NCBI GenBank assembly: GCA_020637895.1
Contig: JACKJP010000008.1
Coordinates: forward strand, 110,844 to 174,843
DNA: 64,000 nt
Reading direction: 5' to 3'
From: Rhodobiaceae bacterium
GTDB lineage: Bacteria; Pseudomonadota; Alphaproteobacteria; Rhizobiales; Tepidamorphaceae
A program made the translations under genes and the position numbers. The notes beneath the pieces are model-generated. The model searched no databases. It saw only the letters and a program-made list of their open reading frames with translations, and was not told the DNA's origin. This document shows positions 37,212 to 48,585 of this stretch, one piece after another (the first letter of the stretch is position 1; each line of letters begins with the position of its first letter).

Positions 37212-37619
37212 ATGAGCGAACACCGTATGACGATCCGCATCTACTATGAGGACACGGATTTCTCAGGTCTGGTCTATCATGCGAGCTATCTGCGGTTCAT
37301 GGAACGCGGGCGAACGGAAATCCTGCGCGAAGTCGGTGTCGGCCAACAGGAAATGCATGCGCAGATGGCGGGGCTCGCGTTTGTGGTGCGCCGCATGACG
37401 ATCGATTTCAAGCGGCCGGCCCGCATGGACGACCTGATCACCGTGGTCACTGTGCCGGCGGAGGTCCGCGGCGCATCGATGTTGCTGCAGCAACGGGTGG
37501 AGCGCGACGGCATACTTCTCGTTTCCGCCGAGGTGCAGGTCGCGGTCGTCGATGCGCAGGGTCAGGCGCAACGCATCCCCCCGGGTCTACGGGAACGGCT
37601 TGGCGGCGGTGCAGGCTGA
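37212..37619 (+). CDS. ybgC: Tol-Pal system acyl-CoA thioesterase
   Basis: This 135-residue hotdog-fold enzyme has the 4-hydroxybenzoyl-CoA thioesterase signature YYEDTDFSGLVYHASY with catalytic D16. It is the standard first gene of tol-pal clusters and hydrolyses acyl-CoA or acyl-ACP near the membrane. I place the start at 37212, ten bases after GGGGAG; longer in-frame starts at 37119 and 37167 add residues absent from the family. Confidence 0.92.
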   Translation: MSEHRMTIRIYYEDTDFSGLVYHASYLRFMERGRTEILREVGVGQQEMHAQMAGLAFVVRRMTIDFKRPARMDDLITVVTVPAEVRGASMLLQQRVERDGILLVSAEVQVAVVDAQGQAQRIPPGLRERLGGGAG

Positions 37620-37640
37620 ATTGCGGTCAGTAACCGCAAA

Positions 37641-37655
37641 TTAACCATGTTTTAG
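37641..37655 (+). promoter_or_regulatory. Degenerate CtrA-like site before tolQ
   Basis: TTAACC at 37641 is followed, at the N7 spacing, by TTAG at 37652 (one mismatch to TTAA). It lies in the 203-bp gap between ybgC and tolQ, which otherwise shows no ORF. One mismatch makes it a weak candidate. Confidence 0.3.
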
Positions 37656-37822
37656 CATTTTGGATCGTGCCGGCGGGGCAGGGTTTTTCCCATTGTTTCG
37701 CCCCAATCGGCAGGCAGTGGTGGCACGTTGCCCGTTGGGACGGGCTTGGGAATACGGGTCGACCGGATGGCGAAGCCTGGCTTGCCGCTCCGGTTGCTTT
37801 CATTTGAGGGATCAGATCTGAC

Positions 37823-38521
<699 letters not shown>

Positions 38522-38533
38522 CAGGTCACACAC

Positions 38534-38968
<435 letters not shown>

Positions 38969-38973
38969 TCGCG

Positions 38974-39909
38974 ATGAAGGTCGGCGTATCGGTCTCGGCA
39001 ATCGCGCATGTGGTCCTCATCCTCTGGGGGCTGCTCGTATTTCCCTCCGCCGAGGTTCTGCAGACGCAGGAGCTGCCCGCATTGCCGGTGGACCTGGTTT
39101 CCATCACCGACGTGACCAAACTGTCGGCGGGCGAGACCAAGGCCGAAGAGAAGAAGCCGCCGGCGGTTCGCAAGATCGAGGCTCCGGAGAAGGCCGAGGA
39201 AACGCCGAAGGAAGCTGCCAAACCGGAAGCCAAGCCGGAGCCCAAGCCCGAAGCGAAACCCGAACCCAAGCCCGAGCCGAAGCCAGAGCCCGTCGCCGAA
39301 CCTACGCCTGCGCCCAAGCCCGAACCGGTAAAGGAGGCTGCGCCCGAACCGGAGCCGGCCCCTGAGGCAAAGCCGGAAGAGCCCAAGCTGCTCGCCAACG
39401 CTCCGTTGCCGGAGCGCCGGCCGAAGGTGCAACCGCAGGCGCGGCCGCAACGGCCCGCGGAACCGGAAAAGCCGAAGCCCCAGAACTTCGATCCAGACCG
39501 GATTTCGGCGCTTCTCAACAAGCAGCCTGAACCGAGCGGCGGCGCGAGCGCCAACCCGAATACGCAGGAGACGGCAGCGCTCGGCACCAATGAAGGGACC
39601 GCCGACAGCCTGTCGCTGTCCGATATCGACGCGCTTCGTCAACAGATTTCGCGCTGCTATAACCCGCCGCTGGCAGTCATCGAGGCGCAGGGACTGACCG
39701 TCAAATTGAATGTCGGCCTATCCGAGGACGGCAGCGTCCTGTCGGGTCCGAGGTTGATGAATTCCAGCGGCGATCCGCTGTTCCAGCTGGCGGCCGAGGC
39801 GGCCATGCGCGCTGTCATCGGTTGCCAGCCATACACACTGCCGGCGGAGAAGTATCACCTCTGGCGCGACATCACGATGAATTTCGATCCGCGCGACATG
39901 TTGCGGTAA
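38974..39909 (+). CDS. tolA: TolA-like protein with a Pro-Lys-Glu-rich linker
   Basis: This 311-residue protein occupies the tolA position. It has one N-terminal helix (about 5-25), then a long low-complexity linker at about 55-185 built of tandem KPEP/KPEA units instead of the Ala-rich helix of enterobacterial TolA. A C-terminal TonB/TolA-like globular domain (about 205-311) has [12 protein letters not shown] and ends DPRDMLR. The linker probably forms a stiff polyproline rod spanning the periplasm. Assignment rests on gene order and the terminal domains. Confidence 0.88.
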   Translation: MKVGVSVSAIAHVVLILWGLLVFPSAEVLQTQELPALPVDLVSITDVTKLSAGETKAEEKKPPAVRKIEAPEKAEETPKEAAKPEAKPEPKPEAKPEPKPEPKPEPVAEPTPAPKPEPVKEAAPEPEPAPEAKPEEPKLLANAPLPERRPKVQPQARPQRPAEPEKPKPQNFDPDRISALLNKQPEPSGGASANPNTQETAALGTNEGTADSLSLSDIDALRQQISRCYNPPLAVIEAQGLTVKLNVGLSEDGSVLSGPRLMNSSGDPLFQLAAEAAMRAVIGCQPYTLPAEKYHLWRDITMNFDPRDMLR

Positions 39910-39914
39910 GACCT

Positions 39915-41276
39915 ATGAGGGACATCCAGGTGCAGACGAGAATGACGGACTTCGCCGCGCGCCGCGGCTTTCTGGTGGCAGCCATGCTTGCCGTGCTGGC
40001 GATCGCCGGACAGAGCACGGGCGCACGCGCCGCGGTTGAGATCGACATTACGCGCGGCCGGATTCAGCCGGTTCCGATTGCCGTTACCGATTTTGTCGGC
40101 AGTGCCGCCGGCGATCCCGAGATCGCCCGGCAGATCAGCCAGGTGATCGAGGCTGACCTCAGGCGGTCCGGCCTGTTCGCGCCGATCGACCGGAACGCCT
40201 TCATTGAGAAGTTGCCCAATTTCGACAGCCTTCCCGATTTTCCCAGCTGGCGTGTGATTTCGGCGACGGCGCTTGTGACTGGCCGCGTCAATATGCAGAG
40301 CGACGGACGCCTCGGTGCGGAATTCCGGCTGTGGGATGTCAACGGCCAGCAGCAGATGACCGGCCAGCGCTATTTCGCCAACCCCGAAAACTGGCGCCGC
40401 ATCGCCCATATCATCGCCGATGCCATTTACGAGCGCATGACCGGCGAGAAGGGCTATTTCGATACGCGGGTCGTCTTCATCGACGAGAACGGGCCGAAGG
40501 ATGCGCGCGTCAAGCGGCTCGCCATCATGGATCAGGATGGTGCGAACCTGCGCTATCTCACCGATGGCGGAAGTCTTGTGATCACGCCGCGATTCTCGCC
40601 GACGAACCAGGAAATCACCTATATGGATTTCGCCAACGGTCGGCCACGCGTCTATCTGCTCAACATCGAGACCGGCCAGCGCGAGGCGGTCGGCGATTTT
40701 GCCGACATGACGTCGGCGCCGCGTTTCTCGCCCGACGGGCGGCGGGTCGTGATGAGCCTGCAGCAGGGCGCCAATGCCAATATCTATGCGATGGACCTGC
40801 AGACGCGGGCGACGACACGGCTGACCGATTCGGCCGCGATCGATACATCGCCGTCCTATTCGCCCGATGGACAGTACATCGTGTTCGAATCCGATCGCGG
40901 CGGCTCGCCGCAGATCTACATCATGCCCGCTTCAGGCGGTCAGGCGACCCGGCTCAGCTTCGGACAGGGCTCGTACCGGCAGCCGGTCTGGTCGCCGCGA
41001 GGCGACATGATCGCGTTCACGCGCGTCGCGGGCGGCCAGTTCGCCATCGGCGTCATGGCGACCGACGGCTCGGGCGAGCGAATTCTCACCGAGGGCTATC
41101 TCAACGAGAGTTCGACCTGGGCGCCGAACGGACGCGTCATCATGTTCACCAAGGAAACGCCCGGCGCCAATGGCGGTCCGAAGCTTTGGAGCGTCGATCT
41201 CACCGGCTACAACGAACAGCAGGTGCCGACGCCGTCATGGGCCTCCGACCCGGCATGGTCGCCGCTGCGCAACTGA
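39915..41276 (+). CDS. tolB: Tol-Pal system beta-propeller protein TolB
   Basis: This 453-residue periplasmic protein has a signal peptide ending near ARA, the TolB N-terminal domain ([17 protein letters not shown]) and a C-terminal six-bladed propeller. The propeller has repeated TolB-box motifs such as [13 protein letters not shown] and [13 protein letters not shown]. The ATG at 39915 starts five bases after the tolA stop; an ATG at 39942 gives a more typical signal peptide and is an equal alternative. Confidence 0.95.
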   Translation: MRDIQVQTRMTDFAARRGFLVAAMLAVLAIAGQSTGARAAVEIDITRGRIQPVPIAVTDFVGSAAGDPEIARQISQVIEADLRRSGLFAPIDRNAFIEKLPNFDSLPDFPSWRVISATALVTGRVNMQSDGRLGAEFRLWDVNGQQQMTGQRYFANPENWRRIAHIIADAIYERMTGEKGYFDTRVVFIDENGPKDARVKRLAIMDQDGANLRYLTDGGSLVITPRFSPTNQEITYMDFANGRPRVYLLNIETGQREAVGDFADMTSAPRFSPDGRRVVMSLQQGANANIYAMDLQTRATTRLTDSAAIDTSPSYSPDGQYIVFESDRGGSPQIYIMPASGGQATRLSFGQGSYRQPVWSPRGDMIAFTRVAGGQFAIGVMATDGSGERILTEGYLNESSTWAPNGRVIMFTKETPGANGGPKLWSVDLTGYNEQQVPTPSWASDPAWSPLRN

Positions 41277-41290
41277 CGCCTCGGCCAGAT

Positions 41291-41638
41291 TCAGATCAGG
41301 TTGGCGCCGTCGAAGACCTGCGGTGTCATCGCGTCGAGATTGAGCGCGTCTATGCAGTTCAGGTTGACCATGACGGACCGTTGGCCATTGCGGTCGACCT
41401 GCGTGAAGACGTGAATGCCGCAGGTGCGGCAGAAATAGTGATCGGAAAAATCGCGGCTTCCGTAAGCCGAAAGCCCGTCCTTGCCCTTCTTTAGACAGAA
41501 TTCCCCGGTCTTCACTCGGTGGAGCATCGCTCCGCGCCGACGGCAGAAAGAACAGTTGCAGCGTATCGGCGCGGTGAGATCGTTCGTCACATCGAAGGCC
41601 ACTTCGCCACAATGACAGGACCCGGAGTATGTCGTCAT
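41291..41638 (-). CDS. GFA/CENP-V family zinc-binding protein
   Basis: This 115-residue protein is a GFA-type (glutathione-dependent formaldehyde-activating enzyme-like) zinc protein. The ligand motifs CHCG at 9-12, CNCSFCRRR at about 28-36 and CRTCG at about 71-75 are complete. Most family members have no proven activity. ATG 41638 is chosen because residues upstream in the frame do not fit. It is inserted on the opposite strand between tolB and pal. Confidence 0.88.
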   Translation of the reverse strand: MTTYSGSCHCGEVAFDVTNDLTAPIRCNCSFCRRRGAMLHRVKTGEFCLKKGKDGLSAYGSRDFSDHYFCRTCGIHVFTQVDRNGQRSVMVNLNCIDALNLDAMTPQVFDGANLI

Positions 41639-41696
41639 TCGAACGCTCCTTTCGGCTCCCTGTCTTGCGTGTCGGGGGCAAGGGGAAAATTCCGGA

Positions 41697-41711
41697 TTAA
41701 CCAACCGTTTA
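41697..41711 (+). promoter_or_regulatory. Degenerate CtrA-like site before pal
   Basis: TTAACC at 41697 is followed at the N7 spacing by TTTACC (41708), one mismatch from the consensus half-site. It lies about 83-97 bp upstream of the pal start, in the divergent GFA-pal region. Confidence 0.3.
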
Positions 41712-41793
41712 CCAGATTTCTGAACCCGCCGTTAATGGCGATGGGGTAAACCAACGGTATATCCGGTCGAGCAAAATTTAAGGAGTTGCCGGG

Positions 41794-42282
41794 ATGTTGA
41801 GTTCAATTGGCAAGATCCGCGGCATGCGGGTCGCCGTCGTTTTGGCCGCCGCTCTTGCGGTGACGGCCTGCGCGCGAAACCAGTCCGGGCAGGACGGATC
41901 GATCGCCGGCCAGGCCGTTCCTGGCAGTGCCCAGGATTTCGTCGTCAATGTTGGCGACCGCGTCTATTTCGAGGTCGATCAGACCGATCTCACGCCGCTG
42001 GCGCGAGACACGCTGAACAAGCAGGCCCAGTGGCTGGCGCGTTATCCGAAGTATACCGTCACGGTCGAAGGTCATGCCGACGAGCGCGGCACGCGTGAAT
42101 ACAACCTCGCGCTGAGCGCCCGCCGTTCCACGGTCACGCGTGACTATCTGATGAGCCTTGGCGTACAGCCGAACCGCATGCGGACGGTCGCATACGGCAA
42201 GGAACGTCCGGTCGCGGTCTGCAGCGATGAAAGCTGCTTCAGCCAGAACCGCCGCGCGGTCACGGTGCTGAACACCAACTGA
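41794..42282 (+). CDS. pal: Peptidoglycan-associated lipoprotein Pal
   Basis: This 162-residue lipoprotein has the lipobox AVTAC (C26) and a C-terminal OmpA domain with VEGHADERGTREYNLAL, the diaminopimelate-binding region. Pal anchors the outer membrane to the cell wall and is recycled by TolB. AAGGAG precedes the ATG at 41794. A strong hairpin follows it at 42310-42341. Confidence 0.96.
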   Translation: MLSSIGKIRGMRVAVVLAAALAVTACARNQSGQDGSIAGQAVPGSAQDFVVNVGDRVYFEVDQTDLTPLARDTLNKQAQWLARYPKYTVTVEGHADERGTREYNLALSARRSTVTRDYLMSLGVQPNRMRTVAYGKERPVAVCSDESCFSQNRRAVTVLNTN

Positions 42283-42309
42283 TCCGTCACCGAACGGAGC
42301 TGACAATTG

Positions 42310-42341
42310 GAAGGGCCCGCATCCCCGGATGCGGGCCCTTC
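42310..42341 (+). terminator. Strong hairpin after pal
   Basis: A nearly continuous 14-15-bp GC-rich inverted repeat (42310-42324 with 42327-42341) lies 28 bp after the pal stop. The tail is CTTCGCG rather than a T-run, so it may act as a partial terminator or protect the pal mRNA 3' end. Confidence 0.55.
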
Positions 42342-42464
42342 GCGTTGGTGCGCCGCAGTTTGGCCGAACTTCTTGGCATAGTACGCGCACGCATGCGATA
42401 CAGGTTCCTTCGGGGGAAGCCGTGCCGTTGCGCATGCAGAACGCCAGATTACCGGGAGTTTGAG

Positions 42465-43382
42465 ATGCCGCGCCTTGCCGGTTTCATTGTCGCCGCGCTG
42501 ATTGCCACGCTTTCGCCGGCGTTTGCCCAGCAGCCGACCGAGGTCGGGCAGATGCGGCTGCGGATCCAGGAACTGGAGAACCAGAACCGGCAGCTTCTGG
42601 GCCAGGTCGAGACGTTGTCGCATCAGGTCAGGATGCTGCAAAGCCAGATTGCAGGTGGTGCGCCCGCCGGATCGACGGCGCAGATGCAACCAGCGCCCGC
42701 GCTCCAGCCCCCGCCCGGCCAGACCACGCAGGCCGGCGCGCCGCCTCCGGGCCCGATGCAGCCAGGCCCAAATCCGGCAATGGGAGGATCTGCGGGCGGC
42801 AATCTTGCAAGCCAGGGTGTCGGTCAGACGCCAGTGCCGCAACAGCCGGTTCCGGGTACAGCGGGACCGGGCGCGCCGCCGCAAACACTCGGGCAGGTTC
42901 CCGGCAGGCCACTCGATCTGAATGCGCTGACGCAGGCCGGTCAGGCGATCACCGAACAAGGTCAGCAGTTCAGCGGCCGCATCGCCTCGGCGCCGAGCGA
43001 CAGCCCCAAGGATGCATACGATCTTTCGTACGGATATATTCTGCGCGGCGACTACCAGTCGGCGCAGGTCAGCTTTACCGATTTCCTCCAGCGCTTCCCG
43101 GGAGATCCGCTTGCAGGCAACGCGCGCTACTGGCTCGGCGAAGCCCATTTCGCGCAAGGCCAGTTTCGCGAGGCAGCGGAAAGCTTTCTGACCGCCTATA
43201 CGGAACACAAGGACGGACCGAAGGCGCCGGACTCGCTGCTCAAGCTCGGCATGTCACTAAACCAGTTGCAGCAGAAGGACGCGGCCTGTTCCACCTTCCA
43301 GCAGTTGGGCAAGGAATATCCGCATGCCAGCCGCAACGTTCTTGAGACGATGCGGGCGGAAGCCTCGCGGGCGGGATGCTGA
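42465..43382 (+). CDS. cpoB: Cell division coordinator CpoB / YbgF
   Basis: This 305-residue periplasmic protein has a signal peptide ending at AFA (about 22), an N-terminal coiled coil (about 30-75, QMRLRIQELENQNRQLL), a Pro/Gly/Gln-rich linker (about 75-165), and three C-terminal TPRs beginning DAYDLSYGYILRGDY. CpoB couples Tol-Pal to septal peptidoglycan synthesis. ATG 42465 has GGGAG upstream and begins a proper signal peptide; 40 residues of the longer frame are rejected. Confidence 0.92.
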   Translation: MPRLAGFIVAALIATLSPAFAQQPTEVGQMRLRIQELENQNRQLLGQVETLSHQVRMLQSQIAGGAPAGSTAQMQPAPALQPPPGQTTQAGAPPPGPMQPGPNPAMGGSAGGNLASQGVGQTPVPQQPVPGTAGPGAPPQTLGQVPGRPLDLNALTQAGQAITEQGQQFSGRIASAPSDSPKDAYDLSYGYILRGDYQSAQVSFTDFLQRFPGDPLAGNARYWLGEAHFAQGQFREAAESFLTAYTEHKDGPKAPDSLLKLGMSLNQLQQKDAACSTFQQLGKEYPHASRNVLETMRAEASRAGC

Positions 43383-44635
43383 CGCGGCCGGAGGCAATTC
43401 ATCCACCGGTGGCCGAAGGGCCCGATGCGTTCGCTGGCGCGGGTGGTCTCCTCCTTGCCGTCTCGGGCGGTCCGGACAGCATGGGCATGCTATTTTCCCT
43501 CGCACGTGCCGGCGCGTCTTCCAAGAACGATCGTCGAATCGAGGTCGCCACCGTCGATCATGGATTGCGGCCTGAATCATCGAGCGAGGCGTCGATGGTC
43601 GCGGCGGCATGCGCCGGGCTTGGCCTCGTCCATCACACCCTGCACATCGAGACGCCGCCGAAACGGGGCGTTCAGGCCAATGCCCGCCACATGCGCTATC
43701 GTCTGTTGGCGGCGTGCGCGCGTGAGCGGGGTCTGAAAACAATCGTGACGGCCCACCATGCCGGCGATCAGGCTGAAACCGTTGCGATGCGGCTTGCCCA
43801 TCGCAGCGGCCTTGAAGGGCTTGCCGGCATTCGCCGCCATTCGAATTTCGACGGCATCGGGATCTTGCGCCCCTTTCTCGATCTGGCGCCGGAACAGCTT
43901 CGTGCGTTCGCAGCCGATGGTCCGTCGGTCGACGATCCCTCCAACCGCGACCGGCGCTTCGAAAGGGTCAGGGTGCGGCAGGCGCTCGACGATCGATCGC
44001 GTACGCGATTGCTGCGGCTGGGCGCGCGCGCGTCCGAGCTAAGAACGAGACGCGAACTGGCGCGCCATCAGGCGATCCTGTCGCATTGCCGCCTGCTGCC
44101 GTCGGGCCACGCGGCCATCCCGCTGGCGGCGCTTGCCAGCATGTCGCCATTGCTTCGCGCCGGGCTGATCGGCGATCTGGTGCCGGCGATCGCTGGCAGC
44201 CGCCACCGCCCCCCATTCGCGGCGCGGACGAGGTTTCTGGAACGCACCGTTGCCGAAAAGGGAGCGACACTGGCCGGTTGCCGCGCGGTGGTGCGCAACG
44301 GCAACGTCTGGCTGGGACGCGAGTGGGGACGGACCGGCCCTGAACCCGTGCTCCTCACCCCCGGGCGCTCGGCGGTCTGGGACGAACGGTTCGTCTGCGT
44401 CGCGCCGGAAGCGCTTCCGGTGGGTTCAACGCTTGACGCGCTCGGCGATGACAAGGATCGCATGCCGCATGAAATTCCGGCGGTGCTACGCCGCGCCGCC
44501 CCGGCAATCCGATATCCGGATGGAACGCTCTTTGAAGGGCCCGCGGAAGTTGAGTGGCTTGGCTTTGCGCGCCTTGCGCAGCTTGCCGGCCAGAGCGCGG
44601 ATCACGGGCCATGGCCGGGCGTTTACGCAAATTGA
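43376..44635 (+). CDS. tilS: tRNA(Ile)-lysidine synthase TilS
   Basis: TilS modifies C34 of the AUA-reading tRNA-Ile to lysidine with ATP. The PP-loop motif SGGPDS is at 30-35, and the family's VDHGLRPESSSEA and HHAGDQAETV stretches follow. At 419 residues it is within the family range, with a divergent C-terminal part. Its ATG overlaps the end of cpoB by seven bases, so translation is coupled. ftsH follows, the usual order. Confidence 0.93.
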   Translation: MLTRPEAIHPPVAEGPDAFAGAGGLLLAVSGGPDSMGMLFSLARAGASSKNDRRIEVATVDHGLRPESSSEASMVAAACAGLGLVHHTLHIETPPKRGVQANARHMRYRLLAACARERGLKTIVTAHHAGDQAETVAMRLAHRSGLEGLAGIRRHSNFDGIGILRPFLDLAPEQLRAFAADGPSVDDPSNRDRRFERVRVRQALDDRSRTRLLRLGARASELRTRRELARHQAILSHCRLLPSGHAAIPLAALASMSPLLRAGLIGDLVPAIAGSRHRPPFAARTRFLERTVAEKGATLAGCRAVVRNGNVWLGREWGRTGPEPVLLTPGRSAVWDERFVCVAPEALPVGSTLDALGDDKDRMPHEIPAVLRRAAPAIRYPDGTLFEGPAEVEWLGFARLAQLAGQSADHGPWPGVYAN

Positions 44636-44750
44636 AGATTGTGCTCCGGGCACGCCTTTCCAACGGTGTATGGCGTGCCTATGTTATACTTCAAATTAGT
44701 CCGGGGATTTTAACGACCCGCAACCCGTATACCGAGGCGGCCCGACCTAG

Positions 44751-46688
44751 ATGAACCCAAACTTCCGGAATTTCGCCCTTTGGGTGGTGATCGCATTGCT
44801 GCTGATCGCCCTTTTCAACCTGTTCCAGAGCCCGAGCCAGCGTCCGACGGCCAATGAGATGGCCTATTCGGATCTGCTCAACGAGGTCAATCAGGGCCAT
44901 GTGCGATCGGTGACGATTGCCGGGCGGCAGATTACCGGCCAGCTCGACAGCGGGCAGAATTTCCAGACCTACCTGCCGGACGATCCGAACCTTGTTTCCA
45001 AACTTGAGGACAAGGGGGTGACGATCAATGCCCGTCCGCCGGCAGAGGATGTTCCCTCGTTGCTTGGCGTTCTGGTTTCCTGGTTCCCGATGCTGCTGCT
45101 GATCGCGGTGTGGATTTTCTTCATGCGGCAGATGCAGGGCGCCGGCGGCAAGGCGATGGGTTTCGGCAAGTCCAAGGCCAAGTTGCTGACCGAGGCGCAT
45201 GGCCGCGTCATGTTCGACGACGTCGCGGGCGTGGACGAAGCCAAGGTCGATCTTGAGGAGATCGTGGAGTTTCTGCGCGATCCGCAGAAGTTCCACCGGC
45301 TGGGCGGCAAGATTCCGCGCGGCGTGCTGCTCGTTGGTCCTCCCGGCACCGGCAAGACGTTGCTGGCGCGCGCTGTCGCGGGTGAAGCCAACGTTCCGTT
45401 CTTCACCATCTCGGGTTCTGACTTCGTGGAAATGTTCGTCGGCGTCGGCGCGAGCCGCGTGCGCGACATGTTCGAGCAGGCCAAGAAGAACGCCCCGTGC
45501 ATCATCTTCGTCGACGAAATCGACGCGGTCGGCCGCCATCGCGGCGCCGGTCTCGGCGGCGGCAATGACGAACGCGAGCAGACGCTGAACCAGCTGCTGG
45601 TCGAGATGGACGGCTTTGAGGCGAATGAGGGCATCATCCTGATCGCCGCGACCAACCGTCCCGACGTTCTCGATCCCGCGCTGCTGCGTCCGGGCCGCTT
45701 CGACCGTCAGGTCGTCGTGCCGAACCCCGATGTGATCGGCCGCGAAAAGATCCTCAAGGTTCACGTGCGCAAGGTTCCGCTGGCGCCGAATGTCGACCTG
45801 AAGGTCATCGCGCGCGGTACACCCGGTTTCTCCGGCGCCGATCTCGCCAACCTCGTCAACGAATCCGCCCTGCTCGCCGCACGGCGCGGAAAGCGCGTCG
45901 TGACGATGGCCGAGTTCGAGGATGCCAAGGACAAGGTGCTGATGGGTGCGGAACGCCGGTCCACGGCCATGACGCAGGAAGAAAAGGAAATGACCGCCTA
46001 TCACGAAGCCGGTCATGCCATCGTCGCGCTCAACGTGCCGAAGGCAGATCCGCTGCACAAGGCGACGATCATTCCGCGTGGGCGTGCCCTCGGCATGGTC
46101 ATGCAGCTTCCCGAAGGCGACCGCTATTCGGTGAGCTATAAGTGGATGGTCTCGCGTCTCGCGATCATGATGGGTGGACGCGTTGCCGAAGAACTCAAGT
46201 TCGGCAAGGAAAACGTGTCGTCCGGTGCTGCTTCCGACATCCAGCAGGCTACCAAGCTGGCGCGTTCGATGGTCACCCAGTGGGGCTATTCGGACAAGCT
46301 CGGAAAGGTCGCCTATGGCGAGAACCAGGAAGAGGTGTTCCTTGGCCATTCCGTAGCACGGCATCAGAACGTGTCCGAGCAGACCGCGCAGATCATCGAT
46401 GCGGAAGTCCGCCGGCTGATCGACGAGGCCTACGAATACGCAACCGAAATCATGAAGAAGAAGAAGAAGGATTGGGTGGCGCTGGCCGAGGGGCTGCTGG
46501 AATACGAGACGCTGACCGGCGACGAGATCACCGATCTGCTGAAAGGCAAGCCGCCTGCACGCGACCTTGGCGATGACGGGGAAGGAACCCCGGTCAGGGC
46601 TTCGGGCGTGCCGAAGACGGGCCGCGCCAAGCCGAAGAAGGATGGCGAGCCCGATACGGGCGGCATGGAGCCGCAGCCACAGGGCTGA
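44751..46688 (+). CDS. ftsH: ATP-dependent zinc metalloprotease FtsH
   Basis: This 645-residue membrane-anchored AAA+ protease degrades RpoH, LpxC and damaged membrane proteins. It has two membrane helices (about 5-25 and 102-122), Walker A GPPGTGKT at 196-203, the second region of homology with [20 protein letters not shown] (20 residues), and the zinc site HEAGH at 418-422. RpoH, a known FtsH substrate in other bacteria, is also in this window. Confidence 0.97.
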   Translation: MNPNFRNFALWVVIALLLIALFNLFQSPSQRPTANEMAYSDLLNEVNQGHVRSVTIAGRQITGQLDSGQNFQTYLPDDPNLVSKLEDKGVTINARPPAEDVPSLLGVLVSWFPMLLLIAVWIFFMRQMQGAGGKAMGFGKSKAKLLTEAHGRVMFDDVAGVDEAKVDLEEIVEFLRDPQKFHRLGGKIPRGVLLVGPPGTGKTLLARAVAGEANVPFFTISGSDFVEMFVGVGASRVRDMFEQAKKNAPCIIFVDEIDAVGRHRGAGLGGGNDEREQTLNQLLVEMDGFEANEGIILIAATNRPDVLDPALLRPGRFDRQVVVPNPDVIGREKILKVHVRKVPLAPNVDLKVIARGTPGFSGADLANLVNESALLAARRGKRVVTMAEFEDAKDKVLMGAERRSTAMTQEEKEMTAYHEAGHAIVALNVPKADPLHKATIIPRGRALGMVMQLPEGDRYSVSYKWMVSRLAIMMGGRVAEELKFGKENVSSGAASDIQQATKLARSMVTQWGYSDKLGKVAYGENQEEVFLGHSVARHQNVSEQTAQIIDAEVRRLIDEAYEYATEIMKKKKKDWVALAEGLLEYETLTGDEITDLLKGKPPARDLGDDGEGTPVRASGVPKTGRAKPKKDGEPDTGGMEPQPQG

Positions 46689-46715
46689 CGCGCAACTTCA
46701 GGCAATATTCGTGAG

Positions 46716-46742
46716 ATGGCGGCTTCGGCCGCCATTTTCATT
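46716..46742 (+). terminator. Rho-independent terminator after ftsH
   Basis: An 8-bp stem (46716-46723 with 46728-46735) with a TTCG tetraloop is followed by TTTCATTT, 27 bp after the ftsH stop. Confidence 0.85.
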
Positions 46743-46902
46743 TGAGCGTGGTCGATCCAGGGCGGCAACAAACGCTCATCATTTTTGAACCTTTTTCCGA
46801 TAACATCCGGTCTAAGGTCCGTTTCGCGTCGAATCGCGGGGCGGCGCGCAGAACGCCGGGTTACGGCGTCGGGGCAACAATCAGGGTACGGCGGTAGATC
46901 AT

Positions 46903-48252
46903 ATGACGCGGAAATATTTCGGCACTGACGGCATCAGGGGCCAGGCCAACAGCTATCCGATGACGGCTGAAGTCGCGCTCAAGGTCGGCATGGCGGCGGG
47001 TATCGTCTTCCGGCGCGGCAGTCACCGGCACCGCGTCGTGATCGGCAAGGATACGCGTCTGTCCGGCTACATGATCGAGAATGCGATGGTCGCCGGCTTT
47101 ACCGCCGTTGGCATGGACGTGTTTCTGCTCGGCCCGGTGCCAACTCCGGGTGTTGCGATGCTGACCAAGTCGCTGCGTGCCGATCTCGGCGTGATGATTT
47201 CCGCCTCGCACAATCCGTTCGAGGACAATGGCATCAAGCTGTTCGACCCTGACGGGTTCAAGCTCGGCGACGACGTCGAGGAGCAGATCGAGACGCTGAT
47301 CGAATCCGATCTTGCCGAGTATCTTTCCAGCTCAACCGATCTCGGGCGCGCCAAGCGTATCGAATCTGCGAATGCGCGCTACGTCGAGTTCGCCAAGCGG
47401 ACGCTGCCGCGGGGTCTGAAGCTGGACGGGCTGCGCGTTGTCGTCGACTGCGCGAATGGTGCCGCCTACAAGGCCGCGCCCGAAGCGCTCTGGGAACTCG
47501 GCGCGGAAGTCATATCCATCGGCGACGAGCCGAACGGCCTCAACATCAACCGCGATTGCGGCTCCACCTCGCTCGACGCAGTCGCGCGCAAGGTGCATGA
47601 AGTGCGCGCCGACATCGGTATCGCGCTGGATGGCGACGCTGACCGCGTGATCATCATCGACGAGAAGGGCGAGGCTGTTGACGGCGATCAACTGATGGCG
47701 GTCGTGGCCAAGTCCTGGGCTGACGATGCGCGGCTGACGGGCGGTGGCATCGTTGCTACCGTAATGAGCAATCTTGGCCTGGAACGCTATCTTGAATCGA
47801 TCGGGCTGTCGCTGGAGCGTACCCCGGTCGGCGACCGTTATGTCGTCGAATGCATGCGCGCCAAGGGCTACAATGTCGGCGGCGAACAGTCCGGCCACAT
47901 CGTGCTCTCCGATTTCACCACGACCGGAGACGGTCTCGTCTCGGCGTTGCAGGTTCTGGCTGTGGTGGCTGCTTCGGGCAAACCCGTTTCTGAAGTCTGC
48001 CAGCGTTTCGAGCCGTTCCCGCAACTCTTGCGCAATGTGCGCTACCGTTCCGGTTCGCCGCTGACAGCCGAGTCGGTCACGGCCGTCATCAGCGCGGCCG
48101 AGAAGCGGCTCGGCAAGTCCGGACGGCTGGTCATCCGCCCGTCCGGAACAGAGCCGGTCATCCGCGTCATGGGCGAGGGTGAGGACAGCCGGCTGGTCGG
48201 TATGGTGGTTGGCGATATCGTCGAAGCCATCGAGGCTGCCTCAGTCGCCTGA
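46903..48252 (+). CDS. glmM: Phosphoglucosamine mutase
   Basis: This 449-residue enzyme interconverts glucosamine 6- and 1-phosphate for cell wall and LPS precursors. The phosphoserine loop [11 protein letters not shown] has S102, the metal-binding DGDADR lies near 244-249, and the C-terminal [12 protein letters not shown] binds phosphate. It follows ftsH after a terminator, the common order in alphaproteobacteria. Confidence 0.97.
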   Translation: MTRKYFGTDGIRGQANSYPMTAEVALKVGMAAGIVFRRGSHRHRVVIGKDTRLSGYMIENAMVAGFTAVGMDVFLLGPVPTPGVAMLTKSLRADLGVMISASHNPFEDNGIKLFDPDGFKLGDDVEEQIETLIESDLAEYLSSSTDLGRAKRIESANARYVEFAKRTLPRGLKLDGLRVVVDCANGAAYKAAPEALWELGAEVISIGDEPNGLNINRDCGSTSLDAVARKVHEVRADIGIALDGDADRVIIIDEKGEAVDGDQLMAVVAKSWADDARLTGGGIVATVMSNLGLERYLESIGLSLERTPVGDRYVVECMRAKGYNVGGEQSGHIVLSDFTTTGDGLVSALQVLAVVAASGKPVSEVCQRFEPFPQLLRNVRYRSGSPLTAESVTAVISAAEKRLGKSGRLVIRPSGTEPVIRVMGEGEDSRLVGMVVGDIVEAIEAASVA

Positions 48253-48484
48253 CGGCGTCCGCCGAATCAAACATCAGCGACAGACCCTGTTGCCCAGATG
48301 CAACTATGGCGCGAAGTATGCGCCGAACTCCTCTGCTGTCCGCCCGGCGCGGCGCGGCGCGTTGGATGCCGTCAACCTGCTGTAATCGTTCGGAGATTTT
48401 ATGACGGCCATGTTGCTTAATGAAACGTAAATCCGAAAAGCATATATATAACAATATGTTAAGAAACGTACTTAAGGAACACGG

Positions 48485-48500
48485 TTAATCCGTCTTTAAC
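48485..48500 (+). promoter_or_regulatory. Exact CtrA-type site (TTAA-N7-TTAAC) before the porin-like gene
   Basis: The 333-bp gap 48253-48585 after glmM has no ORF and turns AT-rich from about 48400. It holds half-sites TTAA (48485-48488) and TTAACC (48496-48501) at exactly the seven-base spacing of CtrA, about 86 bp before the OMP start. A TATATATA run at about 48440-48450 may supply another -10. Binding is inferred. Confidence 0.55.
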
Positions 48501-48585
48501 CAAGACATGGCGATAGTCCTCCCTGGCATCAACAACATGGTCCGCCGCGCGTCGCGGCCGGGCACTGTCAGACGAGGTCCTACCG

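Noticed and set aside
39240..39310. Tandem DNA repeat or CRISPR-like array
   Set aside because: The repetitive sequence codes for the KPEP linker of TolA; unit length is 6-12 bases and there are no spacers.
44691..46364. A 557-codon open frame antisense to ftsH
   Set aside because: The plus strand encodes complete FtsH with all motifs; the antisense product is low-complexity His/Arg-rich with no domain.
48465..48480. TTAAGAAACGTACTTAAG as a further CtrA site
   Set aside because: The half-sites are nine bases apart, not seven, so it does not match the consensus.
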